64,000 bases of DNA from Carnegiea gigantea (taxonomy: Eukaryota; Streptophyta; Magnoliopsida; Caryophyllales; Cactaceae). Under the pieces are notes generated by a model. It made no database searches. It worked only from the letters and a program-made list of their open reading frames with translations, and was not told where the DNA came from. The DNA lies in the NCBI GenBank assembly GCA_029747015.1, contig JAKOGI010000523.1:343001-407000 (forward strand), in the 5' to 3' direction. Shown in pieces: positions 1 through 11,430 of the stretch. Position 1 is the stretch's first letter, and each line of letters opens with the position of its first letter. Both the position numbers and the translations under genes were made by a program.

Positions 1-179
1 TCGACACTTTATGATTACCATACTCAATTGAATCAAAATTTTCAAAAATAGAAAATTTTCGAGGTCATCGTTGTGGGTCTAAATGTTAAATCTAGAGGTC
101 ATGTAGAGTCCGTGTGTCCTGAAGGTTTATTGGAATTATTGTCCAAAAGTTAAGATGAGGTATGGGATATGTTTGAAAA

Positions 180-1259
180 ATTAGCTTGGGATACTTATGA
201 GTTTGAACAAGCTAAGGAGACTTTGGGATACCCTACTCACAGCGAGTATGTTTTTCATGCCAATCCTTGCCACTAGGGTCACTCTAGTAACGTACATGAT
301 CCATCTTACTCTTATGTGCCTCCTGTTTTGTGCGATTATTATGAGTATTTTGATCATGATGTTCATACTTGCCCTTATCATGATGTTGTTGATGCTACAT
401 GGGCAAGTGTTGAAAAGACGATAAATAAATTGACTGATAAAATAGTAGAGACTAGGAAGGGGAGAATTGCTGAATATTCTCAATGTTTTAATTATAGTAG
501 GGATTGCATGCGCTTGACTCTAATTTAGGATCTCCTAAACCTAAAGTTGGTCTTTATAATGACTTTGAGCCCTCTTATCAGTCTAGGTCTAATTTGCATA
601 ATGTCATGCCTTTTCCTAGCCTAGAACGAGTGAATGGCCTCCCTATGTCTCTATCCCCATACCTTGCACCTGGACCTAGCTCACCTAAGGACGCCATTGA
701 GGATGTCCTAATTTCTGTCGACCCACCCACCCCTATTAATGACTCTTTTGAGTTTGAGGTGAATAACGAATTTAAGAATGCTAGTGAGTTAGATAAGAAC
801 ATCACAACTGAGGTTGAGCATCATGATATAGATGAGTTAGAAGATATTTATTAACAGGAGTCACATAATGATGAAAATGAGTCAACTACTTCAGAATATG
901 ATGTTAAAATTTGCTCCATAGAATGTGAATCTTTCTATGTGGGTTTGACGCAAATGAAAGTCTTGATGTGGGTTATCATGTTGAATATGAATCCTTTTGC
1001 TTTGATCCCATCATAATTGTCTTTCTTCGAGCCATCCAAGTCTACCTTTTCTAAGTTTAAGACTTCTGTGCCTATGATTGCTGATTTGGACCAAACTTTT
1101 GAGTATAGTGAAAGAAAAAGACTTGTGGACTTAGGACCCACTGTTTTACCTAGACCATTCATTAATGATGACACAATTTCTAGGTCAATAACTCACTTGA
1201 TGGCTAATTTTGAATACATCTACCTGTTTGATGATTATGGCCACCAATTTGATAGTTGA
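180..1259 (+). pseudogene. degenerate gag-like coding region of gypsy element A
   Basis: Plus-strand frames between about 180 and 1259 encode hydrophilic, acidic protein with features of plant gypsy gag C-terminal regions, for example a CPYHDVVDATWASVEKTI-like stretch (316-430) and later Pro/Ser- and Asp/Glu-rich linkers (504-854, 1017-1259). The frame is broken by at least three stops or shifts, near 275, 530 and 855, so it cannot make one protein. No CCHC knuckle, protease or reverse transcriptase motif is visible. The family call rests on general resemblance and on position upstream of the long tail and LTR. It could be the terminal part of another gypsy-specific ORF. Confidence 0.45.
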
Positions 1260-3269
1260 AATGGGCCCTTACCTGTGCAGCATTGATGTTATGGATGTAC
1301 TTTATTCGGCACTAGCTCTCTTATTTTTATTGAGTTGATCTTATTGAGAGTTGGTCTTCTTTATTTGATAAGCTACTTCATGCGCTAATGGATTTTGATT
1401 TGAGTAGCAATCTCTACCTTGATGTGGAGTGGCTGATGCTTCATAAATTTCATGATTTTAAGGAAGGTGTAGTTTAGGTGTAATTCAACACCTTATCTGG
1501 TTTAATCGTTCCTCTTTATCTTCTCTTTTTATTTTGTTTTCTTTTATGTATATTTCTTGTTATATTTTATTTTTTTCCTTTTGATTTTTAGAGTCTTGTC
1601 ATATTTCTTTCCTTTTAAGTCTTTTTTTCTTTTTGTATATACATTTTTACTTTTACCTTTTATATATCCTTTCACTTCCAATGAGGACACTATCTACTTT
1701 AGGGGTGGACGTGGGAAAATTTTGATCTAAAATTTGAGAAAATGAAATAAACAATGAAAACTTTTTTGAAATCCAAAAAAAAAAGATTTTTGTTTTTGGG
1801 GAGTATATATTTTCTATTCTGATTGATTATGTTCTCTTGTACCCTTAGTGTTAGGTTGTACATAGACATGGTGTGCATTGATAGAACTTAGTCCAAAGTA
1901 TGATGTTTGTATACAGTCCTAACCCCCGATATTTTCTAATGCAAGCTTGAGTTTGGTAGATAACCCATGAGATTTTGAGTTTTAAAGACTAATTCATCAT
2001 TTTAGTCTCATATTTTTCTTTCATGTGTGTCTCTCCCATGATTACATCTCTAGAACTTGCTACGGTTCTCTTTGAAATCACATTTAACATTTGCATTATG
2101 ATAATATGATGGAGGCATTTATTCATTTTGTAAGCCACATAGCCAAATTGTCATCCATGATTTGAAATGCTTTACTCTTTGCTAACTCTTTGAGCCTTAA
2201 CCTTTTTGTTGTGAACCTTTCATTTTAGCCTTTGGCCTAAACACATCCTCTATATCTAAGCCAAGTCTAGTGGGGCAATACTTCATTGTTGGGTCGGTAA
2301 CTTTTGGGTGGTTATGTAATTCTTGGTTGATCTAGGTTATATGATTGGAATGTATCACTGCGACCATTTGCAAATTGAGATGTGTTATTTTTGTACATGC
2401 CATTCATTCACTTTGTTAGTGAAAAAAATGGGGAAAAAGCAAGAAAAAAAAAAAAAGAGCGAAAACTTTCCAAGGAAAAAGATTAAAACAAAGTCGGAAA
2501 AAAAATCTCAAAAGTTTCAAAAAGAGTGAATAAGAGTGTTTGGCATGAATGTTGTCATTATAAATGTTCATTTCCAATAGTCTAATTTTTTGGGGTGTGA
2601 TCTTCTTTTGATTTGGAGGAGTGCTTATTATAATTGGTGTAAGTGTTGGTTGCTGTTAAGTCACTTGGCTTTTTGCGCTTCATTTCCTAAATCATTTGTT
2701 CCTCTCCTAACCCTTAATATTAGCTCTATTGCAAGGAAAAGTCCTCTTGATTATTGTTTGCATATTGCATCTTAGCGGTAGAGAATTGAGATTCAGTGAA
2801 CTTGTCATATTGTAAGCACATAAGCGGGAGTGTTCTACATATCTCTAAAGTGAGGTTCTACCAGTCGAGCTTGTACATAATTCTTAAGTGGGGTAGAAGA
2901 CAGTGTACAGATTTCATCGATGGGGATTAAGAGTTTCTTGATTTGTGCATTGTGTTCATATGTGATCTAGCGCTAAGTTACTTGAGTAATGTGGTTAACT
3001 GGAATATGTATATAAATGTTTTCCCGGTATTGTATACATGAGTTTTTGAAAGGGAAAAAAAAATTTAAGGTTATGTGGGTATATCTTCTACAAACGCTCA
3101 CGAGAGCTTACTCGTCCACTAGGGGCAACCTAAGGCTTTAAAGAGCTTATGGCATATGCTCAGTGCAACCGTAATTCCTATGAAAGTGAGTTAGGATTTT
3201 ATTTTCTTTTTCTAAGATTTAGTTTCATTTTACGCGAGCATGAGCAAAATTTAGTTGTGGGAGTATTAT
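1260..3269 (+). other. non-coding 3' internal region of gypsy element A
   Basis: About 2 kb without a credible ORF. It is T-rich at first (1500-1680), then has the ATGAGGACA phrase at 1680 and an A-rich tract around 2413-2475. This is the usual look of the region between the last ORF and the 3' LTR in Tat/Athila-type elements. No separate gene is seen. Confidence 0.45.
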
Positions 3270-4700
3270 TCAACCTGAAATGATGTAACTTTTACACCCT
3301 TTATTATGTAATGTTTACACACAAATAAATTCTTGAATTTGGATTTTCATAATATTTTGTTTATTTTGTAAAAGTTGTGAAGTGTTGAAAAATTAATAAA
3401 TTTGAACAACCAAGAGTAAGCTTTGGATTGAGCTAGGCAAAGGAAGGAAGAAAAAAAGAGCAGGCCCAGCACTGAGGCCTAGTTCACGCTGGTCGACCCA
3501 TTCTCCCATCCCTGTTTTCTCTTTCCCTTCTCTCTATCTCTCGCGCAGGCCAGGCCTAACATTACCTAGATAGCCTTAGCAGCTCCTTCTCTTTGCTTCT
3601 TTCCCCTTTCCCCTTTCCCCTTTCCTGCAGCCCATCTCACGTGCCCATTTGTCCCAGAAAGCCACTCCCAATCCAGACAGGCCCTTCACTTATGGTCACG
3701 AGCACCTCACGTGACCTCAAGTTTCCTCTAACTCTCCAATCCTCCTTTTTTTCTTCTCACTGCCCAAACCAGTAAACCCGACCCCTCCTTCATCTTCTTC
3801 AACCCCTCATCTCCTATAACCGTTTCCCCCATGCCCTTTAAATTTCCTTAATTTCTATCTCTTCCTTCATTGTCTATCGTCATCCCTTCGGCGGTTTCAA
3901 GATGTTATTTTCGATAATTATGTGAAGTAAAGAGGGGTGAACGGCAGCATTTCTGGAGGTCTTCAAATGGACAATCGAAGGCTAGACGCAAAGAGGAGAA
4001 GAGGGGTTTTCATATTTTTTGTCTTTCTCAATTTTGGATCCAGTTTTATTTAGATTTTTCATATTTGTACTGGCGTAAGCTTGTGGCTGATTCAAGTGAT
4101 AAATTTCAGTTTTTTTGTGTGAATTTATGGGTCTTTGATCTATTTGTGTTCAGGTCCAAAAGTTGAGTCTACTCTGACTCTACTGAACAAGTTTCAGTTT
4201 CCAGATTTCGGGTTGTTCTAATTGCCATGAGGCTATCTTCCTTTGATGTTAAGATTCTTGTTTCAATTCCTTATTATAGTATGTTTTGTTCAAAGGCTAC
4301 AGGTCATGATTTTGAGCGTGTTTGACATGCTTGGCGTATGTTTCTCCTGTTTTTGCTATAATTCCCTGGATTGAAAAGTATCAAATGCCCCTGATTTCAG
4401 CATTTTGTCTTAATTAGCATGGTTGGTGCCTAGTGAGTTTCACATTTCCGTGTTACTAATAGGTGTTGTTGGGCTGACAAATTGTTTGTTTTTTTTAACT
4501 TTTTCTTATTTTAATCTGAGCTCCCTATAATCTAAATAACCAGCGCCAATAATCTAAGTTATTTTTCTTAGGCTGATAGCTAGTACAAAACATGTTGATT
4601 TAAGCTTCATTAAGTAGCCTAATTTTTATCTCGTCCCCATGGATCGACACCCGTGAGTAATACAGCAATAAAACTGTGCACTTGCGGAAAAATCACAACA
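3270..4700 (+). repeat. putative 3' LTR of gypsy element A
   Basis: A purine-rich GTTGTGGGAG (about 3257-3267) could be the polypurine tract, after which an LTR-sized block runs to ...AATCACAACA at 4700. The block contains a pyrimidine-rich stretch (3485-3640) with a 7-bp tandem repeat of TTTCCCC near 3600-3626. It ends with a cytosine/adenine-rich phrase (ACTGTGCACTTGCGG) similar to the one at the ends of element C's LTRs (TTCACTTGCGG). The second LTR lies outside the window, so the start is a guess, and the end is set by the change to minus-strand integrase sequence. Confidence 0.4.
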
Positions 4701-4990
4701 CAAGTCCATAGATTATAGAGTACCTCCTCAACAAAGTATCAGAAGACCTATTAGTAAAGTGGTTACCCTGATCACTAATGATAGCTTTGGGGCATGCCAA
4801 ATCTAGCAAAAATGTTCTTGCTAATGAATTTCATAACCACTTTATCATTGTTGGGCCTAGTAGGGATGACCTCTATCCACTTAAAAACATAGTCTACTAC
4901 CAATGAAATATACTTATAACCAAAGAAGATGGAAATTGTCCCATGAAATCTATAACTCAAACATCAAAAATCTCTGCCACAATCATGGGA
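4700..4990 (-). pseudogene. integrase core fragment (element B)
   Basis: The minus-strand translation contains the gypsy integrase core: a piece like FHGTISIFFGYKYISLVVDY with VFKWIEVIPTR (4960-4850), then NIFARFGMP and IISDQGNHF (4810-4770), which is the second catalytic aspartate region, followed by LLRRYSIIYG. The catalytic glutamate region (GQVE...NREIK in relatives) should come next but is missing because element A begins at 4700. A frame change occurs near 4775. Non-functional. Confidence 0.75.
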
Positions 4991-5339
4991 TTGAGTTACA
5001 TATGTCTCTCCTGCTAATCCTGGCAACTATTGAGAGCTAAGACAATTCTTGCAATACTCAAAAGCATACCTAAATAGAATAGGCTAATAGAAATCGCATT
5101 GAAGAACTTTGGTCATCGCCTTTCTCTAACTAAAGTATCCCCCACATGCTTGCCTATGACAAAAAGAGAAGATGCTCCTAACGTCATGGTTGGGAATACA
5201 CCTTCTAAAGACTTGGCCAGAACAATATTAGAACAAGTACGGGTCATCCGAGATAAACAATTTCACAAGGTGAAAAAATCAGTCTCTATTATTCTCGGTC
5301 CAGATGCCAAATAGTTCATAATATCAGCACACCAAGGGT

Positions 5340-6420
5340 CAAAGTGGACTGTAAACAACTACTCATCAGGAAAGTGTTCATAAATATGAGACTCAAACTC
5401 TCTATCACAAATAATCCTAGACAAACAGTTAGCAACTAGGGTCCCAAAACATTTCTTATCTCTAATCTCGTAATCAAATTCTGAAAAAAGCAAAATACAT
5501 CTCACAGCTATAGGCTTAGCATCCTTCTTAGGAAAAGGGTGCTTAAGGGCAGCATGACTAGTATAGACAATGATATGAAACCTAATTAGGTAAGGTCTAA
5601 AGTTCTCAAAGCCAAAGATTACAGCAAGAATCCTTCCTCAGTCACAGTGGACTTTAGCTAGGCATTAGTTAGAGTGCAACTAGCATGATAAATAACATGA
5701 GGTTTTCAACACGTTACCCTAAGATAACTCTGACAACATTATTATATGTGTCACATATTAACTCAAAGAGTTCTCCACAGATGGGAGGATGAAGAATGAG
5801 AGCAGAGGTTAAGACATCTTTGAATTAGTAAATGTCACATAACACTCCTCCAAGAAGCAAAATACCACATCGTTAGCTAGAACATTAGTCAAAGGCTTGG
5901 CTATCTTGCTAAAATTCTTAATGATGCAATGATAAAAGCCAGATTAGACAAACAACCATCAAAGGAACACCCAAACACAGAGAAATTATCTATGAAAATT
6001 TCCATGCAATGTTCAACTAAGTTTGAGAAAATGAAAATCATGCACCTTTGAAAGATAGCATGAACATTACGAAGTTCAAAAGACATTTTCCTAAAGGTAT
6101 ATATACTAAAAGGACAGGTGAAAGTAGTCGTCTACTAATCTTTAGGAGCAATACAGAGCTAGGTATATCCAGAATATCCAACCAAAAAGCAATAGAATGA
6201 ATTTTCAACTAACATCTCTAACATTTGGTAAAGGAAGGGAAGAGGGAAATGGTCTTTCCTAGTGGCACCATTTAATTTTCTATACTCAAAATACAAACCC
6301 GCCACCCAGATTGAACTCAAGAGGGAATTAGTTCATTCTTTTTATTTCTAATGACAATGACATGTCTTTTAGGAAACATTCAATAGGACTAACCCACTCA
6401 ATATCTCAGAAATGGGGTAA
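5340..6420 (-). pseudogene. reverse transcriptase / RNase H remnant (element B)
   Basis: The clearest part, 6086-5901, reads MSFELRNVHAIFQRCM then MEIFIDNFSVFG, matching the gypsy RT palm (MPFGLCNAPATFQRCM ... FMDDFSVFG). The second aspartate of the FxDD motif is asparagine here (codon 5987-5985), so the polymerase site is damaged as well as the frame. Regions on both sides keep weaker resemblance to the fingers domain (towards 6420) and RNase H (towards 5340). Multiple stops. Confidence 0.7.
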
Positions 6421-6559
6421 ATAATTTCATAGTCTAACCTTTTTAGGACTTCCTTCCTAACTACTTTCTGCAAAGGTCGAGTTCAAATGCATTTGACAAT
6501 CATAGTGAGGCTTAATATTATCCTCCAAATGGATCCTACACCATACAATCAAAGAACTA

Positions 6560-7300
6560 CTGGCCTTGGTATCCGCTAAAGTACAAACCTATAGCTTCCT
6601 TTTCCTCTCTAAGGCAATCAATTTTTCCATTTGGTTATGATCTAAGTCAGAAGCAATAATCACATGTAAACATTTATCAGGGCCTAAAAATGAATATTTA
6701 AGAGAATGAGAAAGAGGTTTCAAGTCAAGGGATGTACTGTGGGAATTAGACTCAATCGTAGAAGAAAACAAAGATTCTGAAATAGAGCATAGGTCATCAT
6801 CAATCAGAACAGAATCATACTCGGCAGCAAACATATCATCAAACTCATCATCATAAATAAAATCATCTATCTAATTCTATGTAGAAGTCTGAATATCATC
6901 CAATCTTGAAGGTTGTTTTCACATATTAAAGATGTTCAACTCTAAAGTTATAATGCCAATCAATATTCTCATTATTCCATTTCTACAATTAGTGACTGCA
7001 TTTAAAGTAGCTAAGAAAGGATTCCCTGGAATTATAAGGATTTGTTTAGTAACATTAGCCACTTTTTTAATTTTAAGAACAAGAAAGTTTACTAGGTAAA
7101 TGAATTCATCCACCTTAATTAGTACATCCTCCACCTCACCCCTTGGCAATCTAGTCAATCTATCATCTAATTAGATGACCATCTTGGTAGGTTTTAGCTC
7201 ATCTAACTCGAACTCTCACACTCAGTAAAGGGTAACAAATTGACACTATTCCCTAAGTCAATCAATGCTATACGAAAGAGTGGGTCCCCTATGACTTGGA
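6560..7300 (-). pseudogene. aspartic protease and RT-linker remnant (element B)
   Basis: On the minus strand, 7290-7230 reads ALIDLGNSVNLLP, the retropepsin active-site region (relatives have DLGASVNLLP), followed by RLPRGEVEDVLIKVDEF (7155-7105) and the I(I)PGNPFLAT flap/helix region (7040-7010), all typical of Tat/Athila proteases. The linker at 6834-6589 has LDLKPLSHSLKYSFLG, the standard lead-in to plant gypsy RT. Stops separate these pieces. Confidence 0.72.
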
Positions 7301-7390
7301 GCATAGATTTTGCAAGCCCAGCGCTTAAGGCACTAGTAGGTTTATTTAGATCTAAGTAGCAAGTCTTTGATCACAATTTATTGGGTGCAA

Positions 7391-7990
7391 CTAGGTGGAC
7401 ATCTCATTTGTCCAAGCAGTAAGTCTCGGTTTGGGCTTCGTGTCTCGCATAATTGTTTTTTTTAAAAAAAAAACATGTTCACAACTGAAAGAAATGACGG
7501 TTTCACGTTTTCCTTTGTCTCACTACTCTGTTCGAGCATTGATCCTCTTTGCTATTTTGATTCCTTCAATTTTTTGGTAATTATTCAATGTCTTGCGTTG
7601 GTCTTAACGTCACTATTAACCTTGAAGATTCTTCAAATGTGAGTTTTTCTTCAGGTGTGATTATTTTGTTGCCGATCTCTATTTTTGTTTTCAATTTTGG
7701 AATTTATGTGTTTTAATTTTGTGTTATGATGACCTAACTTCGAGAATTTTGAATTGGATTGTATTCGTTGTTATGATTCTGTATTTTGGAAATGTAATGT
7801 AGTTGGAGGTTTGAATATATATGTAGCTTTGTTATTAGTTGATTTGTAATATTTTTTAGAATGACTGTTTTTTTAATTTGAGTTGTATTTTGTTATTTCT
7901 AATTGTTTATAATGATTAATATACAATATTAACAACTTTCTCTTGTTTGATGTTTGAATATACTTCATTCACAGAAAATTTTAGTTTGCC
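7391..7990 (+). other. left margin of the MULE; possible first exon of the transposase gene
   Basis: AT-rich DNA between element B and the first motif array. An ATG at 7588 opens a short frame that runs into AATGTGAGT near 7640, a good 5' splice-site match, so it could be a small first exon, but nothing else supports this. No terminal inverted repeat was recognised. Confidence 0.25.
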
Positions 7991-8540
7991 TAATAAGAAA
8001 AACAATAACTCATCATAATCTGTTCGATGCTCACTAAATATAATTGCTAGCTTACTTAAAAAAGAAATATGTTAGGTCACTAAGTTTAATTTGTTCTAAG
8101 CAATTATACAATTTAGCTCACTATAAAAAAAATATGTTTGCTTTTGTAAAGCACTTCTGTGCTCACTAGGGGGGAAAAAAGTTCATCGCACTAAAGAAAT
8201 ACGTTTAGCTCACTAGGATTCGGCTTGTACTCACCAATTATAATCAGTTTTGTGATCACTAAATATAGTCACTCTAATCAGTTATGTGCCAAATAGGAAA
8301 AATAATAGCTCACTATAATGAGTTCTGTGCTCACTAAGTATACTCATTAGCTTACTAGAAAAATAAATACGTTAGCTCATCGAGTTCAGTTTGTGCAAAG
8401 CAATTACATAGTTTAGCTCACTATAACAATTATGTTTGGTTTTGGAAAGCACTTCTATGCTGACTGGGCAAAAATTAAAGTTCATCTCACTAAGAAATAT
8501 GTTTAGCTCACTATGATTTAGCTTATGCTCACCAATTTTG
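7991..8540 (+). repeat. tandem duplication (period about 300 bp) made of GCTCACTA-type motifs
   Basis: Two copies, 7991-8240 and 8291-8540, align along their length with many substitutions. Both have the same order of words: ATAGGAAAAA-type start, GCTCACTAA, TTAGCTCACTATAA, ATGTTTG, AAAGCACTTCT, TTCATC-CACTAA, TTTAGCTCACTA and GCTCACCAATT. A partial third copy (TAGCTTACCATAAAAATTAT) starts near 8546. Nine exact CTCACTA words occur in this block, plus several one-base variants, all on the plus strand. Confidence 0.8.
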
Positions 8541-8559
8541 CAGCCTAGCTTACCATAAA

Positions 8560-9057
8560 AATTATGTTTGTTTTTGCAAATGATTCTTCATTTTTGCTGT
8601 CTACATTAGATCATCTGTTGGTAAAGTCATTAATGCTGCTGATTATATTAGAGTTTTGTCTTATCCTGTTGGTGTTTCGAAAGGGAAAAACATGGCTTCT
8701 GAGTGCAATTATTTTGTGCCCAATAATGATAATATTGTTGCTATTGTGTCTAATTCGATTATTGCTGATAAGGGGAAATGTGTGGCTATTGATGCTGAAT
8801 GTGTTATTAAAGTGAAGAAGGTGATGAATAAGAAATGATTGGTAAAAGGGTCAGTTCTCTGGATGTAGCAATTGAGGTATACAACGAGTGTGCTTTTCAT
8901 AAGAGTTTTTCTATAAGATGTGATAAGTTGAGGAGGAGAGATGGTTCATAAGAAGTGCATTCAAGGGAGTTTGGTTGTAGCAAACAACGTTTTAAAAGGT
9001 GTCCTAGGAAAAAAGATTAGACATTTGCTAAATAGAGTCATAGGTGCAGCTGGGAAG
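8560..9057 (+). pseudogene. FAR1-like MULE transposase, N-terminal part (DNA-binding domain, split by element C)
   Basis: Frames from about 8650 encode a low-complexity leader, then at 8835-9057 the N-terminal FAR1 DNA-binding domain (WRKY-GCM1-type zinc finger): MIGKRVSSLDVAIEVYNECA, then HKSFSIRCDKLRRRDGS and EFGCSKQRFKRCPRKKD. The spacing of the EVYNECA helix, the FSIR-KLRRRDGS strand and the C-S-K-Q zinc ligand matches FAR1/FHY3 proteins. Stops at about 8950, 9020 and 9032 and a one-base shift near 8838 break it. The domain is cut at 9057 by gypsy element C and continues at 21762. Confidence 0.75.
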
Positions 9058-10510
9058 TGATAAACCCTAATTTTGACTAAGCTCACATCCCCTTTTTGGT
9101 TCATTTTTCCCTAGCTCTCTTTTGATTTAGGGGGATTTGATCATATAATGCCTCTTCTAACATCGTTGCCTCATTTTAATCCCTTTTCTGACTTATCAAA
9201 GGTAATTTCAAGACAATTAAGGAAGATGGGTAGCTAAAACCTGGCAAAAGGCAAGGCGAGAGCAAGGATGATCACCCAAAGCCCTGAAGGGAGCAAGTGA
9301 GCAACGCAAAGCTGAAGTTTCCAAGGCATAATGACAGGCGACGGCCATCCCACAGTTGACGGCCTGACCGTCACTCACCCGCAGGCCTCCAAGCGATGGC
9401 GACGGCCGTTCCAAAGACGACGACTTGGCCATCGCCCACCTGCAACTTTTCAGGAGGTGGCGATGACCGTCGTCTTCACAACCGGTAGGTCGTCACTGTG
9501 TCCCTTAGACACCCCTGCTAGGCGATGGTGAGGGTGTCTCTAGGGTGACCCCTGTCGCATTTTCCCATTTTACTTAGCCTATCCTAATTACGGGGATGCT
9601 TAATTTTTCCTCTTGTAAAAGCACTTCAAACACTTTCTAGGCCTAATTTTAGGGTTAAGAGTGATTAGGGTTCTTGGGTCTTTGTTGATTGAAGATCTTG
9701 AAGATTTTCATTCTCCATTCCATTAATCCAAGTTTGTTCTTCTTTCTCTCTCTCTTTTCCTCTTTTGTTTATTTTGTTTAGCTTATTTGCGTATGCTTGT
9801 TATGATTGTTGAATTGTTGAGATGATGATTGCTAAGTAGTTTCCTCAACCTGGGTTGGAGATTAGGAGCTAGGATGGGATAATAAACTTGGTCTGAACTT
9901 ATCTTACCTTAATTTTCAAGTTATTTAGGGGTCTCATTCTCTGCCCACCAAGTGTTCGATGAAATGCCCAAAAGGATATTTCATCCACTACTTGGGGTGA
10001 ATAATCACACCAAGAGGTGGGTATTCGCCCTTCGTGGATAGAAGAAGAGAGAATAAGTCTTGGATATGAAAATAACTCAAGGCCTTGTTAGATGCAAGTT
10101 GGTCATATTCAACCTTAACCTTCAAGCCACCATGAAAATAGGTGCGCTTGGTGATTAAGGTTATCCTTACTCTTCGAAAGGAGGTTTGGGCAGTCTTAAA
10201 CAAGCCAATTATCACCTTTATGACTCATTTGTCGATTAAGTCGAGCTCAGGAATCCATGGCTAGCATGAATAACTAGCCACTACCGACTAATCCCTCGAC
10301 CCAAGTTCTTCCCCCAATTGAATTTTAGACTGCTATTTTTCCTAGCCTTTGTTTCCTTCACTCTCAAACTTACCCTTCACCTCTGTAGATTCAACCTAAT
10401 CACTAAAGTTAGGTACCCTAAAGTCTTGTTCTCAGTGGATGAAACCCCAAGTACGCGGTGATAAACCGTTCACTTGCGGTATAAATTTAAAGCTTATTTC
10501 TAAGCGAGCA
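9058..10510 (+). repeat. 5' LTR of gypsy element C
   Basis: Aligns from end to end with 20341-21761. It has a GC-rich core at 9325-9535 with repeated ACGGCC/CGATGGCGA-type words in otherwise AT-rich DNA. Compared with the 3' LTR it lacks about 15 bp at 9591, just where the 3' LTR has CCTATAAATAC, so its probable TATA box is gone. Confidence 0.9.
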
Positions 10511-10516
10511 AGTTTT

Positions 10517-10534
10517 TGACGCCGTTGCTGGGAA
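10517..10534 (+). promoter_or_regulatory. primer-binding site of element C (tRNA-Asp-like)
   Basis: TGACGCCGTTGCTGGGAA lies six bases after the 5' LTR. It matches the complement of the plant tRNA-Asp 3' end (TGGCGCCGTTGCCGGGGA) at 15 of 18 positions; tRNA-Asp is the known Athila primer. Confidence 0.8.
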
Positions 10535-10789
10535 ACAAGATTCCTTAGGTATCATAACTTGAAGCGTGGTTAGAGGCTAGAGTTTTGTTTTCTTATTTTG
10601 TTCCTTTGTTGTTATTCTTTCTTGAGTCGGCTTACCTCCTTTAGTTGTACATGTTGTTGTATGCACAGGAGATGCCAGGGTTCGGGTGATTTGATTCCAT
10701 TTCATCCCGAGATCGAAGCTACTCTCTGGGCTTTTCGACGACATGCAAGAAGTCATACTAGGGAAGAAAGGCAAACTTAAGGAGCCTAT

Positions 10790-11430
10790 ATGGATCCCAC
10801 CATAACACCATTGAGGGATTTCACGATGCCGGATCCAAATGTCATTCAATCTAACATTGTGAGACCTTCCGTCGAGGCCAACAATTTCCAGTTCAACCTG
10901 GCATTCATTACCCTATTTCAACAAGACCAATTTGGAGGGCACCCAATGGAGAATCCGAATAACCACATCGCTTCTTTCTTGGAGAAGTGTGACACTATCA
11001 AGATGAATGGGATCTTCAAGGATGCCATCCGGTTGAGGCTATTCCCTTTCTCCTTAAAGGACAAGGCCAAGTATTGGCTTTTGAACTCGAATGCCAATTC
11101 GTTCACTACTTAGGATGGTCTCTCCAAAGCGTTCTTGTGCAAGTATTTCCCTCCTGGGAAGACCGCCAAACTCCAGAATGATATCACCTCCTTTTCTCAA
11201 ATGAAAGGTGAGTCTGTCTATGAAGCATGAGAGTGGTTCAAAGAGCTCCAACAGGAGTGCCCTCGTCATGGCATGCTGGATTGGTTGTTGTTGTAAACAT
11301 TCTATAATGGTCTTCAACAACCGATGACAATTTCAATTGATGCGGCCGCCGGAGATGCTCTTCTAGCTAAACCCATCAATGAAGCCAAGCAACTATTTGA
11401 AGACATAGCATCTAATAACTCCCACTAGGT
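10790..11430 (+). pseudogene. gag of element C
   Basis: The ATG at 10790 begins MDPTITPLRDFTMPDP, a normal start for Athila gag. The Retrotrans_gag region follows: an NFQFNLAFITLFQQ-like stretch, FGGHPMENPNNHIASFLE, then LRLFPFSLKDKAKYWL, then LCKYFPPGKTAKLQNDITSF and QQECPRHGM. In-frame stops occur at 11111, about 11228 and about 11294, after which the same frame continues to about 11428, so decay is by point mutation rather than by deletion. Confidence 0.85.

Larger units (their letters stand above)
1..4700 (+). mobile_element. Ty3/gypsy element A, 3' part (gag remnant, long 3' tail, putative 3' LTR)
   Basis: The first 4.7 kb reads as the downstream part of a plus-strand LTR retrotransposon whose 5' end lies before the window. 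It has a degenerate gag-like coding stretch, a non-coding tail that begins near 1680 with the phrase ATGAGGACACTATCTACTTT (this kind of phrase is common downstream of the ORF in plant Tat/Athila-type elements), and an LTR-like block ending near 4700. Directly after 4700 the sequence becomes minus-strand integrase of another gypsy element, which suggests that A landed inside B. No pol is seen in A within the window, so A may be a gag-only, non-autonomous copy. Both LTR boundaries are inferred. Confidence 0.6.
4700..7390 (-). mobile_element. Ty3/gypsy element B, decayed pol (protease, RT, RNase H, integrase order)
   Basis: On the minus strand, from high to low coordinates, recognisable gypsy pol domains follow in normal order: aspartic protease (about 7300-6919), the linker before reverse transcriptase (6834-6560), RT (6420-5900), RNase H-like remains (5700-5340) and integrase core (4990-4700). 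Stops and frameshifts break every domain. No LTR is seen at either end: the integrase side is cut by element A at 4700 and the gag side stops near 7390 where the MULE begins. The sequence style is Tat/Athila-like. Confidence 0.75.

Noticed and set aside
9073..9095. Motif-like CTAAGCTCACATCC at the start of both LTRs of element C
   Set aside because: It matches only GCTCAC, lacks the ACTA part, and is a fixed part of the LTR; chance similarity.
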